Source of the DNA: Nectonema munidae
Lineage: Eukaryota > Nematomorpha > Nectonematoida > Nectonematidae
Assembly (NCBI GenBank): GCA_030549495.1
Contig: JAUIRK010000976.1
Span: 482,501 to 546,500, forward strand
Length of the DNA: 64,000 nt
Direction of reading: 5' to 3'
Position 1 is the stretch's first letter. Each line of letters starts with the position of its first letter. The notes beneath the pieces are model-generated. The model was given only the letters and a program-made list of their open reading frames with translations. It was not told the origin of the DNA and searched no databases. A program made the position numbers and the translations under genes. Shown here one piece after another: positions 34,701 through 43,770 of this stretch.

Positions 34701-37700
34701 TCGTAAACCTACATTGAATATTTGTACTTAATTGTAAAGAAAAAAAACTGGTGGTTAACATAAAAAAATTGTAAAAAAATGTTAATAAATAGTTTGCTTC
34801 ATTTTCCGAAAATAGAATTAATATTAAAAACATGTGATTTATGTAAAAAAAATAGAGGATGCACTCGAGATTTAACATTTAACAAAAACTAGAAATGCCC
34901 CCCCCCCCCCTTAAAACCGCCACGGGTGGGAAGTGGTGCTACACCTGGGTATCCCAATTTTAAAAAAATTAATGCATCACTTTGATAAAGTTGTTCGAAT
35001 ATGGAAAAAACGTTCTATTGAAAGTGGTGTCAGAGTGATTTTATAATATGGGAGACAATAATTCTGAAATCATCAAGTATTGATCTCCAATATGCAAAGA
35101 ATATAAAAAAATACGTTTGGCAAAACAGCTTTAAGCAAATCATTGCTTTCTTCATCATAGTCAATTTTTAGAGCTTGGGATAAATCAATCATAGCATTTT
35201 CCCATTTTCCAAGCATTCTAAAAAATAGAAGACTAGGGTGTAAAAGAATCCAATTCAACTTTAACAGCTAATTAATGCATACATTCAAAAGGTACTATTT
35301 AACTTCCAGATTATAATAAGGCTCATATTTTTAACAGGTGCACCATTTTTCATATAATAATCATAATGTTTAAATTTATGTAAAAAGCTCTCTTCAAATT
35401 TTATGCTTTTCTGGATTAAATAAGGGCTTCTTAAGAGTGCCAGATCTTAGTACATATAATCAAAACGAAGGTTTAAGATTTATGATCTTTTAGAGCGAAA
35501 CATGGGGGTCTTAAAACCAAAAAAATACTGACATAACAAAAACATTTTATTCAAAAGTTTTTATTTTTATAAAAATATGGTGATTGGGTTAAAAAAAGCG
35601 GGAAGTGAAATTTTATAAAAGATGCAAGATATTTCTCAAAATAATTCATCCTTATGATTAAAAATCCATTGAAATGAGTTCAGAGTTTTTCTGGCAAGGC
35701 GAAGGAATACAACCAAAAAATCAAGAAATAGCACAAACATATATAAAACATACAAAGCTTATCTTGTTAGACTACAAGATTTCTTGTTTCACGTATTTTT
35801 CTTTTTTATGACATTGACAGTAAACAATTTATAACAGGAACATTTATAAAAGCAAGAAAAAACAGAAAAATCGAGACAAGAAATCATCTCGTTGCCAGTA
35901 TCGAGAGCGATGATGGTGAAACCACACTCCAAACTACTTCAATAACAACCAATGTGCTACACAGAAACTTTGAACCGCAGTGTGATTAATTTTTGTTTGA
36001 GATATCCAACACTTCGTTATTTGCCCAAGCTCACGATTTTGAGAATAGATTGAATCGAAAATATAACCAAAACTAATATCTTAGCTTAAAAGAGAAATGA
36101 TGCGGCATTTCATAATAAAAGCTTATACTCGTATGATAGTGCAATGTACAAGTCAAAAAAATTTCTTTATCATTTGCTAGTCATTACTATTTTATCTAAA
36201 ATTTTAAACCCTAAATAAAACACGCTTATAAAAAAGTAGTAAGAGAATAGAAAACTAAACTCCAAACATTAATTAAAGTATTTATCTTATACTAAAACAA
36301 ATAAAAGTATATTTAGAAACTAAAGCTTTTTGAATAGAAAGAAAATTTAGAAGATTTTTAATATTATGCATAAATTAATTAAAAGGGACTCACAAATATT
36401 TTTAAAAAATCACTACCGTTATCATAGCCTCCATCTTTTATGTTTACATAAAATACTAGGAAAACATTAAAATGACTTTTTGACAACCTTTTGCTATTGC
36501 TTGTGTAAATAATTAAATGTGTTTACTGAACATTTGATATATCTTCAAGCACATTGCCCAAATCAGATTTTTATTAATGCACTAAAATACAACAAGCTAC
36601 ACTTGTATTCATTGGGATTAGCGTCTCCTAATGGCTGGCTGTATTTGCTGTTCAGAATATTTGATAGAAATAAATGTAACCTGTATGCTTTGGCGCGCGT
36701 TTTCAGAGAAAGAGCGGAGTCTGGATTCAATTCAAGAGCATGCGTGCAATCCTTCAAAGAAGACTTTGGCATGTGCAGAAGAAGATAAGCTCTTAAACAT
36801 TTTAATATAAACTCCGTCCTTTGCAAAAAGGAGAAATGAGAGAAATTACTGTGCTCTTTTCGCGTAATAAACTGCACACAGCGGATATAGCATGATAGCT
36901 TCAGTAAAAAGATCCACCGACTCTTGGTAATTTCCTATTTTATTAAAAAAAGGTATTTAATCAGGAATTTTATGATGAGGGGTTTTTGGAAGTGCGCAAC
37001 AACAACAACCAAAATAAAAAATCTTCCAAAGTATTATACACTAGAGGACTGCGTGGCTTGTAAAAAAAATTGCACAAGCAATAAAAAATAAAATGGCCGC
37101 AACCTCCCTGCCCTTAAAATTTTTGAAAAAGCCCAAATTTTAAATTTAAACACTCAACTTTACACAAAATTATTATTTTGTTTTAATAAAGAATATAATT
37201 TAAATGATACTATTTTTATACATTGAATTTTTTTGATGTTAGATTTATAAGAAAATTTTATTATTTATAACGCTAATACAATATCATTATGGTTTGGCTT
37301 TTTAAAGGTGATCTTGCAGATATAAGATGGCCAGAAAAACCGAAGTTACGCAAGCTAGCAGCACTTAAGTGAAGGAAAATTTCTTCAATATGATGTATTG
37401 TATAATTAAAAATGTACTTTATCTAAAGAAAGAAATGAAGCTTTGCTGATGTAAAAGTAAATGAAGATGGATTGCTTAGTCGTGAAAATCGAGTATATCG
37501 TATTATCTTTTTGTATTATGAAGAGAAACTGTCGCATTTATATCCCACAATTTTTTAAATTTTATGTTCAAAACATATGGCTATTTTTTTCATGAAAGAA
37601 TCAACATTCTGTTAAGTAAATGAATACTGAAAGTACCAAATATTGCATCGTGATAGGGCGCAATAAAATAAATTTAAACTTTGTAAAACTTTAAGGGTGC

Positions 37701-40700
37701 TTAGAAATGAAAAAGTTTGAGAAAAACTGGGCTAGACAAATAAAATTTCTATTAAAATTCATTAAAGCTTTATTCTACACTTTCATTAAAGTTACAACTT
37801 TATCGAGGTAGGATTGAGAGATGACGCAAATTATGTTGATGATTTTCTATCTTCGAAATATTTAGAGGGGTCGGCCACAGCCCGCTTGAATATAGCACAC
37901 ATCTAATATATCTATAGTGTACTTTTATATAGAAGAAAATAATGCTAATTTTAATAAGAATTATATAACATTTATCATAATTAAGGCGTAAAAATTTCCC
38001 TAATCAAGTTAAAAACTATTAAAAATATATGAGGTTAAAACTTTACAATGACATCATTGGAGTAGAACTCAAAAAGCAAAATGTATACATATTGAAAACT
38101 AACCTGCATTCATTGCATCTAAAGCCGAAATCTTCTTAGCATCTGCCTTTTCTTGAACTTCAAAATTTCCATCAGTGTTCAGAAACGTATCAGGGCCCAT
38201 TTCTTGGTTTGCAGTATCCTTTTCATTATCCACCTTTACCCAATCGTCTTCATTCAGTTCTACAGAGGGAAGAAGTTGAAGCGCATATATTTCATGTTTT
38301 ATAAAAATGAAGACTATTTCATTAGGAATAAAATCATAACAAAGTACAGCATTCTTTCATTTAGTGTAGTATAAATGCAAAATTTATGAAGAATTCAACC
38401 ATGAAGCACGAAAGTAGAGGAGGAGCAAAGCTAGTAAAAAAAGGAATATAATTTTGTTATTTTCGTAGACAAGATATCAACAGATCCTTCTTCTCCCAAA
38501 CCTAATAAGGTTATTGAACGAGAAAATGGCGTCACTTATTATAGAAAACTTGACGAATCGTTCAAATTTACGCCCTATAAAGTTTCATTTTCTCATCAAA
38601 CTGGGCACAGGAAACATTTTTTCACAGAATCTGACATTGATTTTTGGATACAATGGGGAGTCAAAATCACAGCAATAAATTCACCGCTTTACACATCAAA
38701 ATTTCCATGGTAAAGAACTAAACGTTGAAATTTTTAAAGAGTATGGATATGGATTACGGCAACAGGTGGAAAGATATTTTTTCCTTAAATTACTCTCAAG
38801 ATCATACAGGCAATCATCTAGATTAGACCAGTATGATCTTACTTCAGCAGCGGAAGTAAGTTGCCCAAATATCATGAAAATTGTAGAGAGAAAGGATAAT
38901 AATATTCTCTTTGCTCGCGAGGGTGTTGCGTTTCAAAATTCAATATTCAGCTGAAATTTTTTTTAAAAATAAGTACAAGCAGTTTTCAAGCAGGAATATT
39001 TAAGTCAAAGAATAATTGCCCAATCACAGTCAAGCGTTTTGTGAAAAGAAGGAAATCTTTGGATTCCCCTACAAATTATATCATTATGCAACGGAAATAG
39101 TATAATAAAAATTCAATGCAAATAGTTGCTTCTTCTTCTAAGTTTTCATTTTTAAACAGAATATCAATATTTTTACTCACATAACTCAAAAAAATTTTTA
39201 TATCACCAAGTTTGGAGTTATTTTGTCAAAAATTAGAGGTATGAAACCCAAAAAAAGTTACACTAAATCGTAGAGAAGAGTGATTTCAATATCGTAAATT
39301 TTTGTTAAAGGGGGGTTAAACAACCTGTTGACAGCCATTTTTATCCTGAAAAAAAGGTAAAACTTGTAATTTTTTTAAATATAAAAGTTTATATCAAAAT
39401 AGAATTTCAATTTTTGAAAATTATCCAATCAATTATGTCAAAAATAGAATTTTTGATGACTGAACATAAAAAATATAAAAAATGTTACGATTTTTTGTAA
39501 ATAACTTATCTAAGTAAAAGTGTAGAAGAGAAAAAAATTTTCAAAAAAGAATTTTGTTTTAAATAGAAATATAATTCAATTGATAGGATGCGTTTGATAA
39601 AACATTTTTACTAACCTAACTCACTCTCACTATCTGTTTCAACACCAGGATCTTCTTCTTCATCTTCTGAAGAAAACGAATCCTCCTTTGGAACATCTTT
39701 TTCTTCATCCTGTGAAAAATATATAATCAAAATAAAAAATATTACAATGCACAAGACATGAGTTTGCGAGATCCGATTTTATTACAACAAAATTAAGAAC
39801 AATATAATGACACAAAGAAAACAATTGCATTATGTTTGAAAGACAGACAACGGCTCGAAAACGCTTGTATGAAACACCTTACAGAACAAGAATGTTACAA
39901 TATCAAAATAATCAAAAAAATATACATCACGAGGAAAATAAATGACGGTTGAAATAAATAAACAAATAAAATAAATATTAACCCAAAAATAAGTAATTGA
40001 AAAAAATAAATTTGTTTCTTCTTTATTATAAAATAATATGGGCAGTATTTGAAGAAACAATTGCAAAGATACGTTAGAAAAGAGAGAAGTGCAATATGCT
40101 TGTGGTGTAGTATGGACAATACCACGAAAAATCTTAACCGAACTCTGAAGACAGCAACTTATAACTGACCATGATTGAAGAATGGAGTTGGCAAATAGAT
40201 CAGAATTTTGACATTAGATTGAAATTGGTTAAACTTAAGCATTTTTTTGTCATTTGTATAGAGGGATTTTTAATAGATAAGTAAACATTATAAATTTTAA
40301 CTTTAAATCGTTGGAATGGGTTAAACTGTAATGATAAAATTACATAGCCTACTTTTTTTCATCTATCATTTCAACGGCTTTTGCTGTAGCTTTTTGAAAT
40401 TCGTTTAGATATACCTTCTAAGTCGATATTCATTATTATTTGTTTCCTTTCTCATACTTTCCGTTTTAGAAAAAGGCGTATTAAATCAATAATAGCAACA
40501 ATATTTTTTAAGTGCAAGAAGCGATGGAACATTTGATAATAGAAAACTAATTATAATTTTATGAGCGAACGTTTGATGCAGAATTCAAAAACAAGACTTT
40601 GTGTTTGGAAGCAGGTCATCTAGTCAACCTTTGATCTCTCTCACGTTATTTAATTTTGTGAATACATTAAGAGCGTGACTAGAGGTAGATCTAGGAATCC

Positions 40701-42324
40701 CTCTTCTAAATCTAAGGAATTATTCAACAATTCTTAAAAATTCTCCAAGAATGTAGAAAAGTATTGGAAATTATAACAAAATAAAATAAAGCATTTGGCC
40801 ATGCACGCACAATTACAATACGTATAAGTATTTGAAGGTAAAATCCTTCTCCAGATTGTGAAGCTCTTTGCAAGTGCATTAGTTCTCCTTGATTTCTCAT
40901 TAAAATACAATGTTTAAAAAATATGGATGATGTATAGAAAAAAGCATTAGTACCGCCTTTTAACGTAAAAAGAATTTGTTCGAATCGGAGAAGTTATCAA
41001 GGTTTGATAGCACCTGATCTTTTCTTCAGGAAAAAAGAGTCAAATATTTTTTTCTCAAAGAATTTTGCAAAGTATCAGTGAAAACAGCAGTAGTCTTCGA
41101 ACCCAAAATACTATTTAAGATACTTTAGGGATATTTTGCGTCCGACCTGAAACCCTGAATATCACAACGCACCAAAATGATAGAACTGAAAGACAAACGA
41201 CTCATCACGAATTTACAAACAAAGACAAAAAAGAGAAGACTACACAACCAAAATCTCAATAGAATAATGAATGCTAAGCTGAGAGTATTTAGCTGCATGA
41301 AAAATGTAGGCATTTATATCAAAAAGAAAAGAAGCACTATGAGTTTTAGACTATGTGTAGCCTTAATTTGAGGAACTTTAGCATTTTTTCAAAAAATATG
41401 ATAAGACAAAAATAGAAAGACAACATTTGGTAATCAATTGATCATAGGAGTTAGGATAAGAGATGAAAATTAAATAGGAGGCGTAGGGAAGCCATGGTGC
41501 TTGCTGCAAAATGTGCATTAAAGAATGGGGCATAGCACAAATGTCCCATTCAAAATCACTGGGTATTTAATTCCAAACTTCACTTAATTTTGAAAAATGC
41601 ATTTTTGCAGTTGTGGATCATAAATAGAATAAGAAGTATTTAAAAAATATAATTTGCCATCAATGTAATAAAACTTTTTATAAAAAAGCTTTAATTTTAA
41701 GTTAACTTCTTCCTTTTTTGTGATTTGTATAAGAATTTGTTTATGAAAAAACCACTTTAAACTTTTAAGGTTATTTTTACAAAAAGAAAGAAGAAAAAAT
41801 TTTGGCGCTTCAGAATTTATGATTGACATATTTGGCACATATGTTATAAAAGTAAGTAAATGCAATTTCAACCCCCCCCCCCTCCCCCCTAACTAAATTG
41901 AAAGTGTGCTTATATCTAGATTTGTTATAGTATATCTAAGGTATAGCAAATCTGTAGTGATTTAAATACATTATACAGTTAATGAAATTAACGAGCCATA
42001 TTCAATAAAGGGGGCATTAAGTAAAAGCGTAAAAATGGGTTTAACGAAATTTAAACTGTACAAAAAGTTACCGTATCAGTTTTTTGCGTTGAGCTTGTCT
42101 TTTGAGGTTCAAAAGGAAATTTCGCGCCAAAACTAATAAATTAAATGTATAATATATATATAAACACTCCCCGCTTAAATTCATATTAATCGTAAAGTAA
42201 AAAACCTTTCCAGCCATTCTCTAAAAAAAGCTAATTCGGGCATATCCAAAATTTTTGGATCTTTTTTGCAAATATTAACAAACTCTTTGAGTAAGGTAAG
42301 CTGCCCTAACATTTTACTATCCAT
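22550..42324 (-). CDS. ST13: ST13/Hip, Hsc70-interacting protein (gene span)
   Basis: Cytosolic co-chaperone that binds the Hsp70 ATPase domain through its TPRs and stabilises the ADP state. Nine exons (listed separately) join with consistent phases into about 352 codons, against 369 residues in human ST13. Order: N-terminal dimerisation domain (WLE at residues 37-39), acidic Glu/Asp/Ser linker, three TPRs (about residues 150-250 of the assembled part), charged basic helix (HRRKRER), short Pro/Gly linker and C-terminal DP/STI1 domain (NPANISKY) ending FGG-rich. The GGMP repeats of vertebrate Hip are nearly absent. Phases show that one small exon (phase 2 in, phase 0 out) is missing between 42206 and 39709. 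All seen exons are open. Introns are 58 bases to over 5 kb and packed with transposons. Confidence 0.93.
22706..23735. other. ST13 intron, nothing identified
   Basis: T-rich intron sequence with scattered short open frames and no repeat or domain that I can name. Confidence 0.4.
23740..24240 (-). pseudogene. piggyBac transposase fragment
   Basis: The - strand reads [20 protein letters not shown], then [20 protein letters not shown] and [14 protein letters not shown]: the classic 'DE...FRGR..FRQYIP.KP.K.GIK' block, here with His for the catalytic Asp. An internal duplication repeats IPTKP(V/R)KFGVK. It ends near [15 protein letters not shown], matching 'DNFFTS'. It lies in an ST13 intron. No element ends were found. 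Confidence 0.8.
25027..25233. mobile_element. hAT MITE nested in the 24606 element
   Basis: 207 bp with ends CAGTGACGTAGC and, inverted, CAGTGGTGTAACC, flanked by CTTCTCTC (25019-25026) and CTTCTATC (25234-25241), 7 of 8 matching. CAGTGnCGTAnC ends are common in hAT families. It is younger than its host element. Confidence 0.75.
25734..26056. repeat. MITE built from CATTTCGCCC phrases
   Basis: Begins CTCGGACATTTCGCCCC and ends GGGCGAAATGGACCG, an inverted pair. Inside, the phrase TTCG(C/T)CCCATTATTTTCATAAG is repeated three to four times on the left arm, and CAATTTGTCC / CAAATTGTCT occur on the right. Superfamily unknown. Confidence 0.55.
26300..26420. repeat. SINE-like core, third copy
   Basis: TTTTCATTGACAAGGCACTG and ACCGCTTATGTCAAACTATGA match the core at 21505-21560. 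The tRNA-like head is not clearly preserved. Confidence 0.4.
27935..28054 (-). CDS. ST13: ST13 exon, Pro/Gly linker and start of DP domain
   Basis: Acceptor TTTTTTATTAAG, then [14 protein letters not shown] and [16 protein letters not shown], donor ATGAAA|GTACAA, phase 0 at both ends. It aligns with human 'GLNEILSDPEVLAAMQ'. The exon start could be three bases later (second AAG). The linker is far shorter than in vertebrates. Confidence 0.85.
28055..28350. other. ST13 intron segment
   Basis: Short AT-rich intron sequence between the exon acceptor and the left end of the GTF2IRD2-like hAT. Nothing else seen. Confidence 0.4.
28351..29430 (+). mobile_element. hAT element, GTF2IRD2-like, right end lost
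   Basis: The left end CAATGGTCGGCAACGTCC is a typical hAT terminus. The coding remains at 28748-29428 follow. No matching right end is present before the next, oppositely oriented element begins near 29440, so the 3' end seems to have been cut by that insertion or a deletion. Confidence 0.7.
28748..29428 (+). pseudogene. GTF2IRD2-like hAT transposase, internally deleted
   Basis: N-terminus [20 protein letters not shown]; a BED-like finger [20 protein letters not shown] with the two His of [26 protein letters not shown] and DFIKSV. It then jumps directly to the C-terminal dimerisation block [33 protein letters not shown]. The catalytic middle (about 400 residues in the family) is gone. A frameshift near 28845, another near 28945 and a stop inside the C-terminal block are visible. 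Confidence 0.85.
29440..30878 (-). pseudogene. Unclassified transposase-like gene (HWD…CFDT…CRHH)
   Basis: On the - strand, in order: [20 protein letters not shown] (30780-30700); [20 protein letters not shown] (about 30520-30460); [31 protein letters not shown] (about 30000); [39 protein letters not shown] (about 29790); [16 protein letters not shown] [11 protein letters not shown] (about 29710); then DYLEFG near 29460. From memory the same order occurs in uncharacterised proteins of many invertebrates. HWD, CFD and CxxH positions recall hAT-type RNase H catalysis, but I cannot place it in a named superfamily. Several frame breaks; no inverted ends identified. Confidence 0.6.
31129..31860 (+). 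mobile_element. RTE-type LINE, 3' part
   Basis: Reverse-transcriptase C-terminus: [60 protein letters not shown]. After an inserted MITE it continues with [38 protein letters not shown] and [16 protein letters not shown] (stop at about 31851). 'CEKDVE.RV', 'RPT', 'RWYGHVMR' and 'DP..' are typical of the RTE/BovB-like C-terminus. 5' truncated, with at least one frameshift near 31740. It ends near an ACCCCCAACTTGGGGAT hairpin. Confidence 0.8.
31442..31554. mobile_element. piggyBac MITE remnant inside the RTE LINE
   Basis: The inverted counterpart of the MITE at 20223-20396 over about 105 bases (GTCTGCTTTTTTCAATGAC, AATATAAATCGTCTGCG, TTTAGATATCGTCTGC), ending AAATGGG next to TTAA (31551-31554). 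It interrupts the LINE frame between MLGTT and KDKIRNE. The left third and its TTAA are missing. Confidence 0.75.
32004..32492 (+). mobile_element. LINE tail or LINE-derived SINE with 14-bp TSD
   Basis: Flanked by a perfect 14-bp direct repeat ATAATCACAGAAGT (31990-32003 and 32493-32506). The 3' end has a GACCCCCATTTAGGGGATA hairpin and an AAGAAGAAG tail. The same hairpin closes the RTE LINE at about 31835, so an RTE machinery probably copied it. The 5' part (from TTAATGACTG to about 32200) is not recognised. Either a 5'-truncated LINE copy or a SINE using the LINE tail. Confidence 0.75.
32507..33395. other. ST13 intron, nothing identified
   Basis: AT-rich intron sequence. A small CCGGCTCCGGCTCCG stretch at 33255 is the only compositional feature. 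Confidence 0.4.
33396..33509 (-). CDS. ST13: ST13 exon, charged helix
   Basis: Acceptor ATTTTTAG, then [20 protein letters not shown] and [16 protein letters not shown], donor GCGAGG|GTATTT, phase 0 at both ends (38 codons). It aligns with human '[20 protein letters not shown]'. A highly charged coiled or single helix follows the TPRs. Confidence 0.92.
33510..34149. other. ST13 intron segment
   Basis: No exon or named repeat seen. The open frame at 33867-34172 (+) matches nothing I recognise. Confidence 0.35.
34150..34310. repeat. Dispersed direct repeat, copy A
   Basis: Shares the order AAGATGGCCAG, CTTCAATATAACGTATTGTA, AAAAATGT and CTTTATCTAAAGAAA with copy B at 37305-37440. It directly precedes the piggyBac fragment at 34375, so it may be a terminal part of the same element. 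Confidence 0.55.
34375..34600 (+). pseudogene. piggyBac transposase fragment
   Basis: Reads [54 protein letters not shown] and TLVGTN. This is the 'G..VT.DNFFTS..L...LL.K.TTLVGT' block; Gly replaces the catalytic Asp. No other domain remains. Confidence 0.75.
34601..35114. other. ST13 intron segment
   Basis: Contains a C12-like run at 34897 followed by AAAACCGCCACGGGTGG, which looks like the end of a hAT-type element, but no partner end was found. Confidence 0.35.
35115..35217 (-). CDS. ST13: ST13 exon, third TPR
   Basis: Acceptor TATTTTTTAG, then (R)[18 protein letters not shown] and [16 protein letters not shown], donor CCAAAC|GTATTT. Enters in phase 2 (the Arg codon is shared with the previous exon) and leaves in phase 0. 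It aligns with human '[20 protein letters not shown]'. Confidence 0.95.
35218..36680. other. ST13 intron, nothing identified
   Basis: About 1.46 kb of AT-rich sequence. No exon, open frame or repeat can be supported. Confidence 0.4.
36681..36791 (-). CDS. ST13: ST13 exon, second TPR
   Basis: Acceptor GTTTAAG, then [20 protein letters not shown] and [16 protein letters not shown](R), donor CATACAG|GTTACA. Phase 2 in and phase 2 out. It aligns without gaps to human '[21 protein letters not shown]'. The intron before it is only 58 bases. Confidence 0.95.
36850..36934 (-). CDS. ST13: ST13 exon, first TPR
   Basis: Acceptor AAAATAG, then [20 protein letters not shown] and VYYAKRA(Q), donor GCACA|GTAATT. 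Phase 1 in (completing Gly) and phase 2 out, 85 bases. It aligns with human '[20 protein letters not shown]'. Confidence 0.95.
36935..38103. other. ST13 intron with dispersed repeat
   Basis: Holds copy B of the repeat (37305-37440). Otherwise AT-rich with no coding signal. Confidence 0.4.
37305..37440. repeat. Dispersed direct repeat, copy B
   Basis: AAGATGGCCAGAAAAACCG, TTCTTCAATATGATGTATTG and CTTTATCTAAAGAAAGAAA match copy A at 34150-34310, in the same orientation. Confidence 0.55.
38104..38259 (-). CDS. ST13: ST13 exon, linker and TPR approach
   Basis: Acceptor CCCTCTGTAG, then [20 protein letters not shown] and [19 protein letters not shown], donor AATGCAG|GTTAGT. 156 bases, phase 1 in and out. 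'QEMG' and '[15 protein letters not shown]' match human 'PQEMG' and 'ANDKKVAAIEALNDG'. Confidence 0.93.
38470..39110 (+). pseudogene. Unidentified degraded coding stretch
   Basis: Antisense to ST13, inside an intron. Long protein-like segments are readable in more than one frame: [40 protein letters not shown], then [38 protein letters not shown] and finally [18 protein letters not shown] before a TAG at about 39098. The composition (mixed hydrophobic and charged, few low-complexity runs) is protein-like, and the pieces follow each other in order. I do not recognise the family. It is broken in a few places and most likely derives from a mobile element. Confidence 0.4.
39111..39615. other. ST13 intron, nothing identified
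   Basis: AT-rich with many AAAAA/TTTTT runs. No exon or repeat seen. Confidence 0.4.
39616..39709 (-). CDS. ST13: ST13 exon, acidic linker
   Basis: Acceptor TTTTTCACAG, then [20 protein letters not shown] and [11 protein letters not shown], donor GAGTTAG|GTTAGT. Phase 0 in and phase 1 out. It matches the acidic/Ser stretch before the TPRs in Hip ('EESDLEIDKEGV'). Confidence 0.9.
39710..42205. other. ST13 intron(s) with an unseen exon
   Basis: Splice phases (2 out of the first exon, 0 into the acidic exon) require at least one small exon here with a length of 3n+1, encoding the '(S)MG.KIP' region. I could not find it. The TTAG-bounded stretch near 40365-40420 was tested and has the wrong phase. 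A C-rich run lies at 41872-41888. Confidence 0.5.
42206..42324 (-). CDS. ST13: ST13 first coding exon (dimerisation domain)
   Basis: ATG at 42324, then [39 protein letters not shown], donor CTGGAAAG|GTTTTT (phase 2). It aligns with human '[20 protein letters not shown]' and 'FLREWVE'. Start chosen because it matches the family N-terminus exactly. Confidence 0.95.
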
Positions 42325-43545
42325 TTTACTGTCTAAAAAAATAAAAACAATTTTTAATTTCTTTCATACAAAATAAATCTCATTAATTAGCTATAAAGAT
42401 TAATTATCACTATTGGCAATTTTATTCTTTCCACATACATTTTGGCCAAGATATGGGGACAACGCAAAAGGCTTATGGAAGTGGGTAGCTTTTCAAAATC
42501 ATTCAGAAATAGTACAGATTTATATATATAGCATTTTTTGATCGTTCTTTTTCACTTTAGGTTCATTATTTTTCATTTTAACTTTCTACTTTTTTCTTAA
42601 AGTCTGTCTTTTTTATTTCTAAAAAGTCAAAAGTAAGTTGAAACGTTTATTAGCTTCAAACAAGAAACTACTTTTTCCACCTTTTGATTGTACCAACTAA
42701 TTCAAGTATATACTTAATGAAAAAAAAGATTTATATTTTAACAAAAAGTTTTTAAACAAAAAGGAAATTTTTTTCTGCGATCATATAAGATTATTCTTTT
42801 CTTTTCTATGTTAGTAATCTAGTTTGGTAACATTTCATTGCTAAAAATTTTAAAAACAATAAATTTTAAAATTGGAGCAAAGTGTCTCAGTACAGAGTAA
42901 TCAATCCATCTAACCAAAACTTTTGCTATGAGCCAGGCTTGCCGACAATTGGCGAGAGAAGAGATTGAGAAAAAAAATTTTTTTTTAGCTTGTCTTAGTA
43001 ATAAATCGATTTCTTAGTGAGACTGTTTTCTAGTTCAGACCAAATGAAAAGACTCGCGGTAATACATTATAAGAATTTATATTATATGTAAATTTACAAT
43101 ATTTATGCCATATACAAAAGATTTTTTGACTTTTGTTGCGAATCTGCTAATGATGTCTGCAATAAATCTCTGAGCTTTTTTTTTAAATAAATTTGAAAGA
43201 ATTTATGCCTCAAATCCAACCTGTAAAACAAGTAAAGTAACATGGAAAGAAAGTCTACTTACAAGCCAAACAAGTCTTTTAATGATATAAAAGATGAACA
43301 TTGAATTTTCAGCTCCCTTTGAATTTACATGTTAGGGTCGTATATAACCAAATTTCTTAAATAATTTGGCTTTTGTAGTGTTAAATGCGTGCGTCATAAA
43401 AATGCTATTACATGATTGGTCTGTCGGATTAGCAAATTATAGAGACAGGTGTGAAAGCATTTGGTTTGATGAAAACAGTGTTGGTGTGGGAGAGTGAATG
43501 TCAGAATAATCGGGGAGAAAAACATTGTAAAAATTTGTTAATGTC
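42325..43545. other. ST13 upstream region
   Basis: The promoter should lie here, directly upstream of 42324 on the - strand. AT-rich; no TATA or CpG island is clear enough to call. No other gene seen. Confidence 0.4.
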
Positions 43546-43607
43546 AGCATTGCATAGGATAGCGGGGGTGTTGAATAATTGAGTATTCGGTAAAAGAGGT
43601 CTGACTG
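43546..43607 (-). repeat. Solitary pogo-type end
   Basis: Reverse-complemented it begins CAGTCAGACCTCTTTTACCG and continues with AATTATTCAACACCCCCGC, the layout of the pogo-like ends at 10287 and 13291. The matching end was not found. Confidence 0.4.
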
Positions 43608-43770
43608 TAGTCTGTACTGCCAATGAGTTTCCTAATACAAGCCTTTTCATACGGCATTCAGAAGACAGACCTTTTTTACCTTAGAAACAGCAGATATTGA
43701 ATCGGCAGAATCAAGAATTCTGTTACGCAAAGATTTACAAAAGAGATCGTTTTTGGAGTCATGGTATAAA

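Noticed and set aside
40365-40425. Candidate for the missing ST13 exon on the - strand ([19 protein letters not shown])
   Set aside because: The acceptor and donor look fair, but the required phase 2 entry produces a stop codon, and the peptide does not resemble Hip.
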